Shown here piece by piece: positions 19,817-29,627 of a stretch of 64,000 nucleotides of DNA. The translations under genes were made by a program, and so were the position numbers. Every line of letters starts with the position of its first letter. Position 1 is the stretch's first letter. This DNA is from Thalassobaculum sp. OXR-137 (GTDB lineage: Bacteria > Pseudomonadota > Alphaproteobacteria > Thalassobaculales > Thalassobaculaceae). The stretch spans positions 4,386,001 to 4,450,000 of the forward strand of contig NZ_CP139715.1 in the NCBI RefSeq assembly GCF_034377285.1, read 5' to 3'. The notes under the pieces are model-generated. The model saw only the letters and a program-made list of their open reading frames with translations. It made no database searches and was not told the origin of the DNA.

Positions 19817-22800
19817 ATGACCGCACCGTCGGCCGAGCATAGCCATTCCACGCCCTCCCTGGCCACCGCCTCCCTGGCCACCGCGACGCATGCGAATGCG
19901 GATCTGCGGGCCGAGATCCGGGCGGCTACCCTGGCGGAGGAGGCGGAGCGCATCGCCGCCCTGAAGCAGGCGGCCTCCCTCAGCGAGGCGGACAGGGCGG
20001 CGATCTCCAAGGATGCCGCCCGGCTGGTGGAAAGCGTGCGCAGCTCGACCGAGCCCACGGCGATGGAGAGTTTCCTCGCCGAATACGGCCTCTCCACCAA
20101 GGAAGGCATCGCCTTGATGTGCCTGGCCGAAGCGCTGCTGCGGGTGCCGGACACGCCGACCATCGACGCGCTGATCGAGGACAAGATCGTCCCCGGCGAG
20201 TGGGGCCAGCATCTGGGCCATTCCTCCTCCTCCCTGGTCAATGCCTCCACCTGGGCGCTGATGTTGACCGGCGGCGTCCTTCGGCCGGGCGAGCAGCAGG
20301 GGCTGGTCACCGCCCTGCGCGGGGCCGTGCGCCGCCTTGGCGAACCGGTGGTGCGCACCGCCGTGGGCCAGGCGATGATCGAGCTCGGCCGCCAGTTCGT
20401 GCTCGGCCGCACCATCGAAGAGGCGATGAAACGCGGCGCCGGGATGGAGGAGCGCGGCTACACCTATTCCTTCGACATGCTGGGCGAGGCCGCCCGCACC
20501 GAGGCCGACGCGCGGCGCTACCACCTCTCCTACTCCGACGCGATCACCGCCATCGCCCCCGCCTGCAAATCGAAGGACATCCGCGAGAACCCGGGCATCT
20601 CGGTCAAGCTGTCGGCCCTGCACCCGCGCTACGAGGTGTCGCAGAAGAAGCGGGTGATGTCCGAACTGACCGCCCGCTGCCGCTCGCTCGCCCTGCTGGC
20701 GAAGAGCGCCAATATGGGCTTCAACATCGACGCCGAGGAGGCCGACCGGCTCGACCTCTCCCTCGACGTGATTGAGGCGGTGCTGAGCGACGAGGCGCTG
20801 GACGGCTGGGACGGCTTCGGGGTGGTGGTGCAGGCCTTCGGGCCGCGCGCCCATTTCGTCCTGCGCTGGCTCTACGATCTGGCCGAGCGGCTGGACCGGC
20901 GGATCATGGTGCGGCTGGTCAAAGGGGCGTACTGGGACACCGAGATCAAGCGTGCCCAGACCCTCGGGCTGGACGGCTATCCGGTCTTCACCCAGAAGGC
21001 CAATACCGACGTCTCCTACATCGCCTGCGCGCGGTTGTTGCTGGGCATGACCGACCGGATCTACCCGCAATTCGCCAGCCACAACGCACACACGGCGGCC
21101 GCCATCCTCCATATGGCGGGTGAGGACCGGGACAGCTTCGAGTTCCAGCGCCTCCATGGCATGGGCGAGTCGCTGCACGGCACGATGAAGCAGGAATACG
21201 GCACCCGCTGCCGGATCTACGCCCCGGTCGGCAAGCACCAGGACCTGCTGGCCTATCTGGTCCGCCGCCTGCTGGAGAACGGCGCCAACTCCTCCTTCGT
21301 GAATCAGATCGTCGACGAGAGCGTGCCCGCCGAGCAGGTCGCCGCCGACCCCTTTCCGCGCGCCGGCACCGCCAATCCGCGTATCCCCAAGCCGGCGAAC
21401 ATCTACGGTGCCGGGCGGCGCAACGCCAAGGGCTGGGACCAGACCGATCCGGTCGACCTGGCCGAGCTGGACGAGGCCCGCGCCCCCTTCGCCAAGGCGA
21501 CCTGGAGTGCTGCGCCGACCCATGGCGGCGACCGGCCGGGGGTCGAGGCGATCAATCCCGCCGATCCGGACGACCTTGTCGGCCGGGTGGTGGAGACGAG
21601 CGAGCAGGAGGTCGAGGACGCCATCCTGCGCGCCCGGGCGGCCCAGCAGGCCTGGCGCGAGCGTCCCGCCGCCGAGCGGGCGGCGCTTATCGAACGGGTG
21701 GCCGATCTCTACGAGGCCAATGCCCCGGAGCTCTTCGTCATCCTGGCGCGCGAGGCCGGCAAGACCCTGCTCGACGCCATCGGCGAGGTGCGCGAGGCGG
21801 TCGATTTCTGCCGCTACTACGCAGCTGAGACCCGCCGCTTCGGCGATGCCGAGAAGGGCCGCGGCACCTTCGTGTGCATCTCGCCCTGGAACTTCCCGCT
21901 GGCGATCTTCACCGGGCAGATCGCCGCCGCGCTCGCCGCCGGCAACACGGCCATCGCCAAGCCGGCCGAGCAGACGCCGCTGATCGCCGCCCGCGCTGTG
22001 GCGCTCATGCACGAGGCGGGGCTGCCGAACGACGTGATCCAGCTCCTGCCCGGCGACGGCGCCACGGTCGGCGGCGCGCTGGTAGGCGACCCGCGGATCG
22101 ACGGCGTGTGCTTCACCGGCTCCACCGACACCGCCCGGCGCATCCAGCAGGCCATGGCCGAGACCGGCGCCGCCGACGCACCGCTGATCGCGGAGACCGG
22201 CGGGCTGAACGCCATGATCGTCGACAGCACCGCCCTGCCCGAACAGGCGGTGCGCGACATCATCGCCTCGGCCTTCCAGAGCGCCGGCCAGCGCTGCTCG
22301 GCCCTGCGCTGCCTCTATGTCCAGCGCGAGGTGAAGGACCGGCTGCTGGAAATGCTATTCGGCGCCATGGACGAGCTCCGCCTGGGCGACCCGCGCCTGT
22401 TGTCGACCGATGTGGGGCCGGTAATCGACGCCGAAGCCCGTGACGGGATCGAGGCGCACTGCACCGCCATGGAGAAGGCCGGCAAGGTGCTGAAGCGGCT
22501 GAAGACCCCGGCCAAGGGCACCTTCGTGCCGCCGACGGTGATCGAGGTGGAGGGGATCGAGGAGCTGGAGCGCGAGATCTTCGGCCCGGTCCTGCATGTC
22601 GCGACCTTCGCGCCGGACGATCTCGACGGGGTGGTCGGGCGGGTCAACGCCAAGGGCTACGGCCTGACCTTCGGCCTGCACACCCGGGTCGACAGCCGGG
22701 TGCAGCAGGTGGTCGACCGGGCCGAGGTCGGCAACCTCTACGTCAACCGCAACCAGATCGGCGCCATCGTCGGCTCCCAGCCGTTCGGCGGCGAGGGCCT

Positions 22801-23476
22801 GTCCGGCACCGGCCCGAAGGCCGGCGGGCCGCACTACCTGTCGCGGTTCCGCACGTCACAGGAGGAGCCGGTGGCCGCCCAGCCGCCCGCCGGGTTCGTC
22901 GATGCCGCCGCCCTGTCGCGGCTGATCTCCTCGGCGCGCGGGCGGTCCTCCCTGCGGGCGGTCGGCAAGGCCCTGTCCTCCGGATCGCCGGCGCTGAGTG
23001 CGGCGGCCGACATCGCCGATCAGGTGCTGGAACTCCCCGGCCCGACCGGCGAGAGCAACCGCTTCAGCGTCCATCCGCGCGGCCTCATCCTGTGCCTGGG
23101 GCCGAGTGCCGAGGCGGCGCGCGATCAGGCGATCCAGGCGCTGGCGACCGGAAACCGGGCGGTGGTCGTCGCGCCGGGGGCGGAGGACGCACTGGCCGAT
23201 CTGAAGGACCTGGCCCCGGCCCTGATCGTGGCTGAGGGCGCCATCGCGGTGGAGGCCCTGGCCGAGATCCCCGGCATCGACGGCGTGGCCTATGCCGGCG
23301 ACCGCGAGGCCGTCCGCCCCCTCGCCCAGGCCCTGGCCAAACGCGACGGGCCTCTGCTGATCCCAATCACCGACCGGATCGATCCGGAACGCTACGTCCT
23401 GGAGCGGCATCTCTGCATCGACACCACGGCGGCAGGCGGCAACGCCTCCCTGCTGGCGGCGAGCGGCCCCGCTTAA
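19817..23476 (+). CDS. putA: Bifunctional proline dehydrogenase / P5C dehydrogenase
   Basis: A 1219-residue PutA that oxidises proline to glutamate with substrate channelling. There is no N-terminal ribbon-helix-helix domain, so this is not the autoregulatory trifunctional form. The FAD-dependent proline dehydrogenase barrel spans about residues 150-480 (GVVVQAFGPRAHFVLRW and MVRLVKGAYWDTEIKRAQ are signatures). The aldehyde dehydrogenase domain spans about 570-1010, with the ETGGLNAMIVD glutamate and the QRCSALR catalytic cysteine. About 190 C-terminal residues follow and resemble a truncated aldehyde-dehydrogenase-like domain, as in type B PutA. The ATG is preceded by GGAGAAGG. Nucleotides coding for the N-terminal LATASLATA segment are a short tandem duplication. 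Confidence 0.96.
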   Translation: MTAPSAEHSHSTPSLATASLATATHANADLRAEIRAATLAEEAERIAALKQAASLSEADRAAISKDAARLVESVRSSTEPTAMESFLAEYGLSTKEGIALMCLAEALLRVPDTPTIDALIEDKIVPGEWGQHLGHSSSSLVNASTWALMLTGGVLRPGEQQGLVTALRGAVRRLGEPVVRTAVGQAMIELGRQFVLGRTIEEAMKRGAGMEERGYTYSFDMLGEAARTEADARRYHLSYSDAITAIAPACKSKDIRENPGISVKLSALHPRYEVSQKKRVMSELTARCRSLALLAKSANMGFNIDAEEADRLDLSLDVIEAVLSDEALDGWDGFGVVVQAFGPRAHFVLRWLYDLAERLDRRIMVRLVKGAYWDTEIKRAQTLGLDGYPVFTQKANTDVSYIACARLLLGMTDRIYPQFASHNAHTAAAILHMAGEDRDSFEFQRLHGMGESLHGTMKQEYGTRCRIYAPVGKHQDLLAYLVRRLLENGANSSFVNQIVDESVPAEQVAADPFPRAGTANPRIPKPANIYGAGRRNAKGWDQTDPVDLAELDEARAPFAKATWSAAPTHGGDRPGVEAINPADPDDLVGRVVETSEQEVEDAILRARAAQQAWRERPAAERAALIERVADLYEANAPELFVILAREAGKTLLDAIGEVREAVDFCRYYAAETRRFGDAEKGRGTFVCISPWNFPLAIFTGQIAAALAAGNTAIAKPAEQTPLIAARAVALMHEAGLPNDVIQLLPGDGATVGGALVGDPRIDGVCFTGSTDTARRIQQAMAETGAADAPLIAETGGLNAMIVDSTALPEQAVRDIIASAFQSAGQRCSALRCLYVQREVKDRLLEMLFGAMDELRLGDPRLLSTDVGPVIDAEARDGIEAHCTAMEKAGKVLKRLKTPAKGTFVPPTVIEVEGIEELEREIFGPVLHVATFAPDDLDGVVGRVNAKGYGLTFGLHTRVDSRVQQVVDRAEVGNLYVNRNQIGAIVGSQPFGGEGLSGTGPKAGGPHYLSRFRTSQEEPVAAQPPAGFVDAAALSRLISSARGRSSLRAVGKALSSGSPALSAAADIADQVLELPGPTGESNRFSVHPRGLILCLGPSAEAARDQAIQALATGNRAVVVAPGAEDALADLKDLAPALIVAEGAIAVEALAEIPGIDGVAYAGDREAVRPLAQALAKRDGPLLIPITDRIDPERYVLERHLCIDTTAAGGNASLLAASGPA

Positions 23477-23481
23477 ATCAC

Positions 23482-23599
23482 ACCGTCATCCCGGATGCGC
23501 CCGGACCTGATCCGGGGGCAGGCCGGGACCCGGTGCGGGCGTCGGGGCAGGGTCCCGGGCAGATCCCGGATCAAGTCCGGGGTCTCCCGGGATGACGGT
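23482..23599. repeat. Inverted-repeat element with CCGTCATCCCGG ends
   Basis: Perfect 13-bp terminal inverted repeats (ACCGTCATCCCGG at 23482-23494 and its complement at 23587-23599) bracket a GC-rich segment with further internal complementarity such as GATCCGGG-type arms. It lies between putA and the convergent MFS gene and holds no ORF. Such CGTCATCCCGG-ended elements are common as dispersed repeats in alphaproteobacteria, which is known from general experience rather than shown here. Confidence 0.75.
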
Positions 23600-23631
23600 T
23601 GGGAGAAATAGAGAATGACCAGGGCGACGAA

Positions 23632-24831
23632 CTAGGTCGCCCGCTCCCGCTTCGCCAGCGTCATCGCGGTGAGGAATGCCGTCGCGCCGACCAGGATCAG
23701 GACGAAGATCGCCCAGCGCATCAGCGCATAGCCGCCGACCTCCCACAGCGCCGCCCCGAGCGTCGCCGCCGCCGCATTGGCGCCCATGAAGCCGAGCGCC
23801 AGCGCGCCGGAGATCGACCCGAAACCCTTGCGCCCCAGGATCTCCGCCGTCACCACCGGCCGGGTGATCGACGTCACCCCGTAGCCGGAGCCCTGGAAGA
23901 ACACGAAGGCGGCCAGCAGGAACGGCCACGCCATCGACCCGATCAGCGAAAAGATCGCCGCGAGCATGAACAGGAAGGACACCGCGCAGATGATCTGCAT
24001 GGAGAAGCGGCGCTCCATCGCCATCATCGCCACCCGTCCGGCGACCTGCATCGGCCCGATCATCGAGGCGGCCAGCACCGCCGTCGCCACCGCGACCCCC
24101 TGCTCGGCCAGCATCGGCAGCAGATGGGGGATGACCATCCCGTGGGTCAGCCCGATCATCGCGAAGGTCACGCCGAGCAGCCAGAAGGTCGGCTTGGCCA
24201 TGGCCCGGCGCAGATCGGACGACCCGTCCGGCAGGGTCGAGCGTTCCTCCGTCTCCTCTTCGGGGGCCGGCAGGGCGGTGCCGTAACGGAACAGCGGGAT
24301 GGCGACCACCAGGATGATCACCGCGAAGGTCAGCACCGCGATGCGCCAGCCATGGGCCTCGGCCACGAAACCGCCGAGGGGGAAGGACACGGTCCCGGCG
24401 AAACCGGCGATCAGGGTGATGCGGGTGATCGCCCGGCGCGCCTCGCCGCCCATCATCCTTGTGATGAAGGCGAAGCACGGCTCGTAGAGACAGCCGGACA
24501 TGCACACGCCGATGCCGAGCCAGAGCGCGAAGAACTGCCAGGAGGCCTGTACCTGGCTCAACAGCCCGACCAGAAGGCCGCCGATCACCGCGCAGGTGGT
24601 CAGCACCGCGCGGCCGTGGCCCTTGTCGATGAGCTTGCCCATGAAGGGCGCGCAGACGGCGGAGCAGACCAGGGCGGCGGAGTAGGCGCCGGCCAGCTCG
24701 GTCTTCGACCAGCCGAGATCGGCCTCCCAATACGCGATCAGCGCCGGGAAGCTGTAGAACATCCCGGCCCAGACAAGAGTTTCGGCAATGGCGAGGGCGG
24801 CGACGCGTCCTGTGGGAAACGCCGCCGCCAT
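23632..24831 (-). CDS. MFS transporter
   Basis: A 399-residue major facilitator with about twelve hydrophobic segments. The loop between helices 2 and 3 carries APFMGKLIDKGHGR, a recognisable MFS signature (G-K-x-x-D-x-x-G-R type). The central cytoplasmic loop near residue 195 is charged (PEEETEERS). Two N-proximal cysteines occur in CMSGCLYEPCF. It is the last gene of an arsR-permease-MFS unit, 14 bp after the permease, so an efflux role for the same inducer is likely but inferred. Start is at 24831; no strong ribosome-binding site is visible, and translational coupling to the permease is possible. Confidence 0.82.
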   Translation of the reverse strand: MAAAFPTGRVAALAIAETLVWAGMFYSFPALIAYWEADLGWSKTELAGAYSAALVCSAVCAPFMGKLIDKGHGRAVLTTCAVIGGLLVGLLSQVQASWQFFALWLGIGVCMSGCLYEPCFAFITRMMGGEARRAITRITLIAGFAGTVSFPLGGFVAEAHGWRIAVLTFAVIILVVAIPLFRYGTALPAPEEETEERSTLPDGSSDLRRAMAKPTFWLLGVTFAMIGLTHGMVIPHLLPMLAEQGVAVATAVLAASMIGPMQVAGRVAMMAMERRFSMQIICAVSFLFMLAAIFSLIGSMAWPFLLAAFVFFQGSGYGVTSITRPVVTAEILGRKGFGSISGALALGFMGANAAAATLGAALWEVGGYALMRWAIFVLILVGATAFLTAMTLAKRERAT

Positions 24832-24845
24832 GGAGGAGGAAGTGG

Positions 24846-25871
24846 TCAAACGATCACGCCGTACAGCGCTCCCATGGAGAAGGCTCCGACAAAGGCGAAG
24901 CCCAGGTATACGGCGAACACATGGGGTCGGGCCAGAGCCCAAACCGCGATCATGGCGGGAATGGAGCTGACGCCGCCGGCCAGCAGGAACGCCATGCCCG
25001 CTCCCGGCGCCATGCCCTGCTCGATCAGCCCGCCGACCAGCGGCAGGGCGGCATAGCCGTTCAGATACGCCGGCACCCCGACCAGCGTGGCGCCCAGGAT
25101 CGGCAGCCAGCCCTCCCCGCCGATGACCGAACTCACGGTCTCGGCCGGGATATAGGCCAGCATCAGGCTCTCCAGGAAGAAGGCGACCGCCAGCCACTTG
25201 CCCAGGAACAGGGTGTTCTCCCAGGCGTTCTTGGCGAATTTCTCGCGCCGCGCCGGCTCGTGCCAGAACTGCCAGACGACCTGCTTGGGCGACCGCACGC
25301 TGGAGGCGCCGCAGCCGCCGTTGCCAACACCCTCGCGAAGCGGGTTCTCGAAGCCGCCAGCCCGGCCGATCGCGTAGGTGCCGAAGCCGCCGATCAGGCC
25401 GACCGCAATGGCGGCGGCGACCTTGAACAGGGCGAAATCCATGCCCAGCGTGCCGGCGGTCAGGAAGAACATGGACGGGTCCATCAGCGGCGACGCCAGC
25501 CAGAAGGCCATGACCGGCGCCAACGGCACGCCCATGGACAGCAGGGCGGCGATCAGCGGGATCACGCCGCAGCTGCAGAACGGCGACAGCGCCCCCACCA
25601 GGGCGGCCGCCCCGATCATCGTCACCTCGCGTCCCTCGAAGGCGCGGGCGATCAGGCTGTCGGCCCCGCTCGCCTTGGCATAGGCCGCGATGGCGATGGA
25701 CGCGAACAGGAAGGGCGCGACCCCCAGCAGGGCCTCGCCGACGAAAATGGCGCTGTCCTGCGCCTGCCCCGCATCGAGGAGCGCGAGCACGGCGAAACCC
25801 GCCAGCACGACGACCAGCGTCCAATCTATCCTACCGGCGAGACGCCGGGTGGTCAGGGCCATATCGGCCAT
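24846..25871 (-). CDS. ArsP/UPF0718-type permease
   Basis: A 341-residue membrane permease of the UPF0718/ArsP family (DUF318), some members of which export trivalent organoarsenicals. The hallmark SPFCSCGVIPL is near residue 100, followed by the conserved ASPLMDPSMFFLTAG stretch; these cysteines are the proposed metalloid-binding site. Eight or more helices are visible with a central soluble loop (about 180-225) containing GNGGCGAS. AAGGAGA precedes the ATG. It lies directly downstream of an ArsR-family gene, with a putative operator dyad just before the start. The true substrate could be another metal or metalloid. Confidence 0.8.
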   Translation of the reverse strand: MADMALTTRRLAGRIDWTLVVVLAGFAVLALLDAGQAQDSAIFVGEALLGVAPFLFASIAIAAYAKASGADSLIARAFEGREVTMIGAAALVGALSPFCSCGVIPLIAALLSMGVPLAPVMAFWLASPLMDPSMFFLTAGTLGMDFALFKVAAAIAVGLIGGFGTYAIGRAGGFENPLREGVGNGGCGASSVRSPKQVVWQFWHEPARREKFAKNAWENTLFLGKWLAVAFFLESLMLAYIPAETVSSVIGGEGWLPILGATLVGVPAYLNGYAALPLVGGLIEQGMAPGAGMAFLLAGGVSSIPAMIAVWALARPHVFAVYLGFAFVGAFSMGALYGVIV

Positions 25872-25890
25872 GGCACGTCTCCTTGTTCCT

Positions 25891-25918
25891 TATTCCCAAG
25901 AATATCGACATTCTTGGG
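25891..25918. promoter_or_regulatory. Putative ArsR-type operator before the permease
   Basis: The perfect dyad CCCAAGAAT (25895-25903) / ATTCTTGGG (25910-25918) lies between the arsR stop and the permease start. TATTCCCAAGAATAT at 25891-25905 also occurs at 26285-26299 with one mismatch, upstream of arsR. No T-run follows on the coding strand, so a terminator is unlikely. Confidence 0.6.
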
Positions 25919-25934
25919 CAAAAAAAAGCCGCGA

Positions 25935-26246
25935 TTACGCGGCACTGCAGGACCTGCCCCGCGCATCGGCGCAGCACTCCCGGGTGAGGTAGTCGATGGT
26001 CGCCTGCATCTCGATATAATTGGCATGGCAGTACAGGGTCGTCCCATCCCGTTCCTGGCGAACCAGGCCGACGGCGATCAGCTTGTGCAGGTGGTGCGAC
26101 AGGGTCGAGCGCGCGGTGCCGGTGCGGGACTGGATCTCGCCCACCGGCAAGCCGTCGGGCCCCGCACGCACCAGGGTGCGGAAGATCTCCAGCCGGGTCT
26201 CGTTGCCCAGGGCCTCAAGACGGCGCGCTGTCTCGGAACTGTCCAT
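25935..26246 (-). CDS. arsR: ArsR/SmtB-family repressor
   Basis: A 103-residue winged-helix repressor of the ArsR/SmtB type. The fold is clear: RRLEALGNETRLEIFRTLV, then the recognition segment GTARSTLSHHLHKLIAVGLV, and the wing RQERDGTTLYCHANY. Cysteines occur at TLYC and in the C-terminal tail ECCADARGRSC; the CC pair and nearby Cys suggest an alternative As(III)/metalloid site rather than the classical helix-5 motif. The start at 26246 (MDSSETARRLEALG) is preferred to longer in-frame starts. It controls, by inference, the permease and MFS genes downstream. Confidence 0.87.
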   Translation of the reverse strand: MDSSETARRLEALGNETRLEIFRTLVRAGPDGLPVGEIQSRTGTARSTLSHHLHKLIAVGLVRQERDGTTLYCHANYIEMQATIDYLTRECCADARGRSCSAA

Positions 26247-26284
26247 AGGGCGAATATAAGGATTCGGCGGTGCCATTGCAACGG

Positions 26285-26306
26285 TATTCCGAAGAATATG
26301 GGAATA
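26285..26306. promoter_or_regulatory. Putative ArsR operator upstream of arsR
   Basis: TATTCCGAAGAATAT (26285-26299) matches the site before the permease in 14 of 15 positions. It overlaps an ATTCC/GGAAT dyad (26286-26304) in an AT-rich stretch 40-60 bp upstream of the arsR start, a typical place for autoregulation. Confidence 0.6.
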
Positions 26307-26382
26307 ATAAACCGACCCCATTTGATCCGCGCCGGTCTTTCACGCGTAATAGGCGCATCCGCAGCGGCAAGGTGCCGGCCCA

Positions 26383-27669
26383 ATGTCCGCCCCGTCAGAC
26401 CATCCCCTCAGATTTCCGCTGGCGGCGGAACTGCACGCGCGGCCGTTCGCCGAGTTGGAAGCGCCGGAGCGGGTCTCCCACATCGCGATGCTGACCGGCA
26501 CCGGAGCCCGGGATACCGAGCGGGTCCGGCTTGAGGAGCTCTGCGCCCGTCTCGGCGGCACCCCGCCCGGTGACGGGGCCACGCACCACATCATGGATTT
26601 CGGCACGTTCCGCCTGAAATGGGAGCGCCATACCGAGTTCACCACCTACACCTTCCTGCGGCACGGACCGTTCGACGCGCCTTTCGCCGAACCCGCCTCC
26701 TCCCTCGTGCCGGCGGACTGGCTCGCCTCCCTGCCGGGCGAACGGGTCGTCGCCATTCATCTGGCGCTGATCGCCGCCGGCACCGACCGGGCCGAGGCGG
26801 AACTGGCCAAGCACCTGTCGCTCGCCTCCCTGTGCCGGGCCACGGTGCTGGCGGGCGCGGCGGAGATCGCCACCGACCACCGGATCGCGCCGGACGGGTT
26901 CACCCGCATGCTGGTGTTCGACCGCACCCTGCTGCCGCGCCAGGCGGGCCGGCTGGTGCAGCGGCTGGTGGAGATCCAGACCTACCGCGACATGGCCCTG
27001 CTGGCCCTGCCCAAGGCGCGCGAGGCCGCCCCGACCATCGCCCGGATCGACGCCTCCCTGGCGGAACTGACCGGGACCATGACCTCGGCCGGACAGATCG
27101 ACGACGAGCAGCGGATGCTCGAACGGCTGATCACCCTGTCCGCCGAGATCGAGGAGAACATCGCCGCCACTTCCTATCGCTTCGCCGCGGCCCGGGCCTA
27201 TCAGGGGCTGGTGAGCGACCGGGTGGCGGAGATCGCCGAGGTGCCCCTGGGCGACCACCCGACGCCGAGCGCCTATGTGGACCGCCGCTTCACGCCGGCC
27301 ATGCGGACCTGCGAGTCGACGGCGGCGCGGCAGTCCTCTTTGTCGGAGCGGGCGACCCGGGCTGCCAACCTGCTGCGCACCCGCGTCGACATCACCCTGG
27401 AGGCGCAGAACCGCGACCTGCTCGCCTCCATGGACAAACGGGCGCGGCTCCAGCTCCGCCTGCAGCAGACGGTGGAAGGCCTGTCGGTGGCGGCCATCAC
27501 CTACTACGTGATCGGGGTTGCCGGATATTTGCTCTATGCCGTCAAGGCGATGGGAGTGGCGGTCAATGTGCCCGCCGTCCAGGGCTTCGCCGTCCCGGTC
27601 ATCGCGGCCCTCGTCTGGCTCGGCGCGCGGCGGGCGCGCGCCCGGATCGAACGCGAGAAGGACGAATAG
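26383..27669 (+). CDS. DUF3422 family membrane-anchored protein
   Basis: A 428-residue DUF3422 protein of unknown function. The family N-terminus LRFPLAAELHARPFAELEAPERV is intact, followed by the DFGTFRLKWERHTEFTTYTF block near residue 72. Residues about 220-370 are helical and probably coiled coil (RQSSLSERATRAANLLRTRV). Two C-terminal hydrophobic segments (about 375-393 and 400-416) should anchor it in the inner membrane, with the bulk in the cytoplasm. It is divergent from arsR and convergent with dxs. Confidence 0.85.
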   Translation: MSAPSDHPLRFPLAAELHARPFAELEAPERVSHIAMLTGTGARDTERVRLEELCARLGGTPPGDGATHHIMDFGTFRLKWERHTEFTTYTFLRHGPFDAPFAEPASSLVPADWLASLPGERVVAIHLALIAAGTDRAEAELAKHLSLASLCRATVLAGAAEIATDHRIAPDGFTRMLVFDRTLLPRQAGRLVQRLVEIQTYRDMALLALPKAREAAPTIARIDASLAELTGTMTSAGQIDDEQRMLERLITLSAEIEENIAATSYRFAAARAYQGLVSDRVAEIAEVPLGDHPTPSAYVDRRFTPAMRTCESTAARQSSLSERATRAANLLRTRVDITLEAQNRDLLASMDKRARLQLRLQQTVEGLSVAAITYYVIGVAGYLLYAVKAMGVAVNVPAVQGFAVPVIAALVWLGARRARARIEREKDE

Positions 27670-27676
27670 ACGCCGC

Positions 27677-29608
27677 TCAGGCCACCGGTCCGGCCGACAT
27701 GTCGATGCTGGCGCCGGTCGCCATCAACGCGCCGATCGCCATGGTGACGATGGACTCGGCATGCAGCCCGGCATCCCTGTACTGGACGGCCTGGCTGTCG
27801 TGGTCGATGGGGCGGTCCGGCAACACCATCGGCCGCACCGCCAGCCCGCCATCGAGCAGACCCGCATGGGCCAGATGGTGCAGCACCTGGGTGGCGAAGC
27901 CGCCGATGGCGTTCTCCTCCACCGTGATCAGCACCGCATGCTCGCGGGCCAGGCGGGTGACCAGATCGGTGTCGATCGGCTTGGCGAACCGGGCATCGGC
28001 CACAGTGGTGGAAATCCCCCGTGCCTGCAGCGCATCAGCCGCGGCCAGCGCGTCCTGCAGGCGGGTGCCGAGCGACAGGATCGCGACGGTCGTCCCCTCG
28101 CGCACCACCCTGCCCTTGCCGATCTCCAGCGCCGAGCCGGTCGCCGGCAACTCCACGCCCACGCCTTCGCCGCGCGGATAGCGGACGGCGGACGGGCCGT
28201 CGTCGATGGCGGCGGCGGTGGCGACCATGTGCTTCAGCTCCGCCTCGTCCGACGGCGCCATGATCACGAAATTCGGCAGGCAGCCGAGATAGGTCAGGTC
28301 GAAGGCGCCGGCATGGGTCGCCCCGTCGGCGCCGACCAGGCCGGCCCGGTCGATGGCGAAACGCACCGGCAGCTCCTGCAGCATCACGTCATGGACCACC
28401 TGGTCGTAGCCGCGCTGCAGGAAGGTTGAATAGATCGCGCAGAACGGCTTCAGGCCCTCGCAGGCCATGCCGGCGGCGAAGGTCACCGCGTGCTGCTCGG
28501 CGATGCCGACATCGAAACTCCGGTGCGGGAAGCGCTCGGCGAACTTGTTCAGGCCGGTGCCGGACGGCATGGCGGCGGTCACCGCGACGATGCGCTCGTC
28601 GGCTTCGGCCGCCTGGATCAGGCTGTCGGCGAAGACGTTGGTGTAGCTCGGCGCGTTCGGCTTCGGCTTGGACTGGGCGCCGGTGACCACGTCGAACTTG
28701 GCGACCGCGTGATACTTCTCGGCATTGGTCTCGTTAAATGGATGGCCGCGGCCCTTCTCGGTCACCACATGCAGCAGCACGGGGCCCTGCTTGCGGCCCT
28801 TCAGCTTCTTCAGGATCGGCACGAGGTGGTCGAGGTTATGGCCGTCGACCGGGCCGACATAGAAGAAGCCCATCTCCTCGAACAGGGTGCCGCCGGTCAG
28901 CATGCCGCGGGCGAATTCCTCGGCCCGCTGGGCGGCGCGCTCCAGCGGCTTGGGGAAGTGGCGGGCGACCTGCTTGCCGAGCTCGCGGAACGAGGCAAAG
29001 GAGCGCGACGACACGATCTGCGACAGGTAGGCGCTCATGGCTCCCACCGGCGGGGCGATCGACATGTCGTTGTCGTTCAGGATCACCAGCATGCGACTGG
29101 CCGAGGCACCGGCGTTGTTCATCGCCTCATAGGCCATGCCGGCGCTCATGGAACCGTCGCCGATCACCGAGACCACGTCGAAATCGTCGCCCAGCAGGTC
29201 GCGGGCGGCGGCCATGCCGAGACCGGAGGAAATCGAGGTGGAGCTGTGTGCGGCGCCGAACGGGTCGTACACGCTCTCCGACCGTTTGGTGAAGCCGGAC
29301 AGGCCCCCGCCCTGGCGCAGGGTGCGGATGCGGTCGCGGCGGCCGGTCAGAATCTTGTGCGGATAGGCCTGGTGGCCGACATCCCAGATCACCTTGTCGC
29401 GCGGCGTGTCGAACACATGATGCAGCGCCACGGTCAGTTCGACCACGCCCAGGCCGGCGCCCAGATGGCCGCCGGTCACCGACACCGCGGAAATCGTCTC
29501 AGCCCGCAGCTCGTCAGCCACCTGGCGCAGTTCGGCGACGCTCAGCCCCTTCAGATCGTCCGGTGTGGCGATCCGGTCCAGGAGCGGTGTCTCGGGCCGA
29601 TGGCTCAT
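27677..29608 (-). CDS. dxs: 1-deoxy-D-xylulose-5-phosphate synthase
   Basis: A 643-residue thiamine-diphosphate enzyme condensing pyruvate and glyceraldehyde 3-phosphate, the first step of the MEP isoprenoid pathway. It shows the [10 protein letters not shown]-like ThDP motif ([20 protein letters not shown]), the metal site [20 protein letters not shown] and the C-terminal [17 protein letters not shown]-type catalytic motif (read here as [17 protein letters not shown]). The start at 29608 gives the family N-terminus [17 protein letters not shown]. It is the third gene of xseB-ispA-dxs, 19 bp after ispA. Confidence 0.96.
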   Translation of the reverse strand: MSHRPETPLLDRIATPDDLKGLSVAELRQVADELRAETISAVSVTGGHLGAGLGVVELTVALHHVFDTPRDKVIWDVGHQAYPHKILTGRRDRIRTLRQGGGLSGFTKRSESVYDPFGAAHSSTSISSGLGMAAARDLLGDDFDVVSVIGDGSMSAGMAYEAMNNAGASASRMLVILNDNDMSIAPPVGAMSAYLSQIVSSRSFASFRELGKQVARHFPKPLERAAQRAEEFARGMLTGGTLFEEMGFFYVGPVDGHNLDHLVPILKKLKGRKQGPVLLHVVTEKGRGHPFNETNAEKYHAVAKFDVVTGAQSKPKPNAPSYTNVFADSLIQAAEADERIVAVTAAMPSGTGLNKFAERFPHRSFDVGIAEQHAVTFAAGMACEGLKPFCAIYSTFLQRGYDQVVHDVMLQELPVRFAIDRAGLVGADGATHAGAFDLTYLGCLPNFVIMAPSDEAELKHMVATAAAIDDGPSAVRYPRGEGVGVELPATGSALEIGKGRVVREGTTVAILSLGTRLQDALAAADALQARGISTTVADARFAKPIDTDLVTRLAREHAVLITVEENAIGGFATQVLHHLAHAGLLDGGLAVRPMVLPDRPIDHDSQAVQYRDAGLHAESIVTMAIGALMATGASIDMSAGPVA

Positions 29609-29627
29609 GATCCTACTTTCCAGTCCG

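Noticed and set aside
19751-22012. 753-codon minus-strand frame over putA
   Set aside because: Shadow of putA; low-complexity and without motifs.
25895-25918. Hairpin CCCAAGAAT/ATTCTTGGG as a terminator of arsR
   Set aside because: The A-run is on the wrong side for minus-strand transcription, and the motif recurs upstream of arsR, so an operator fits better.
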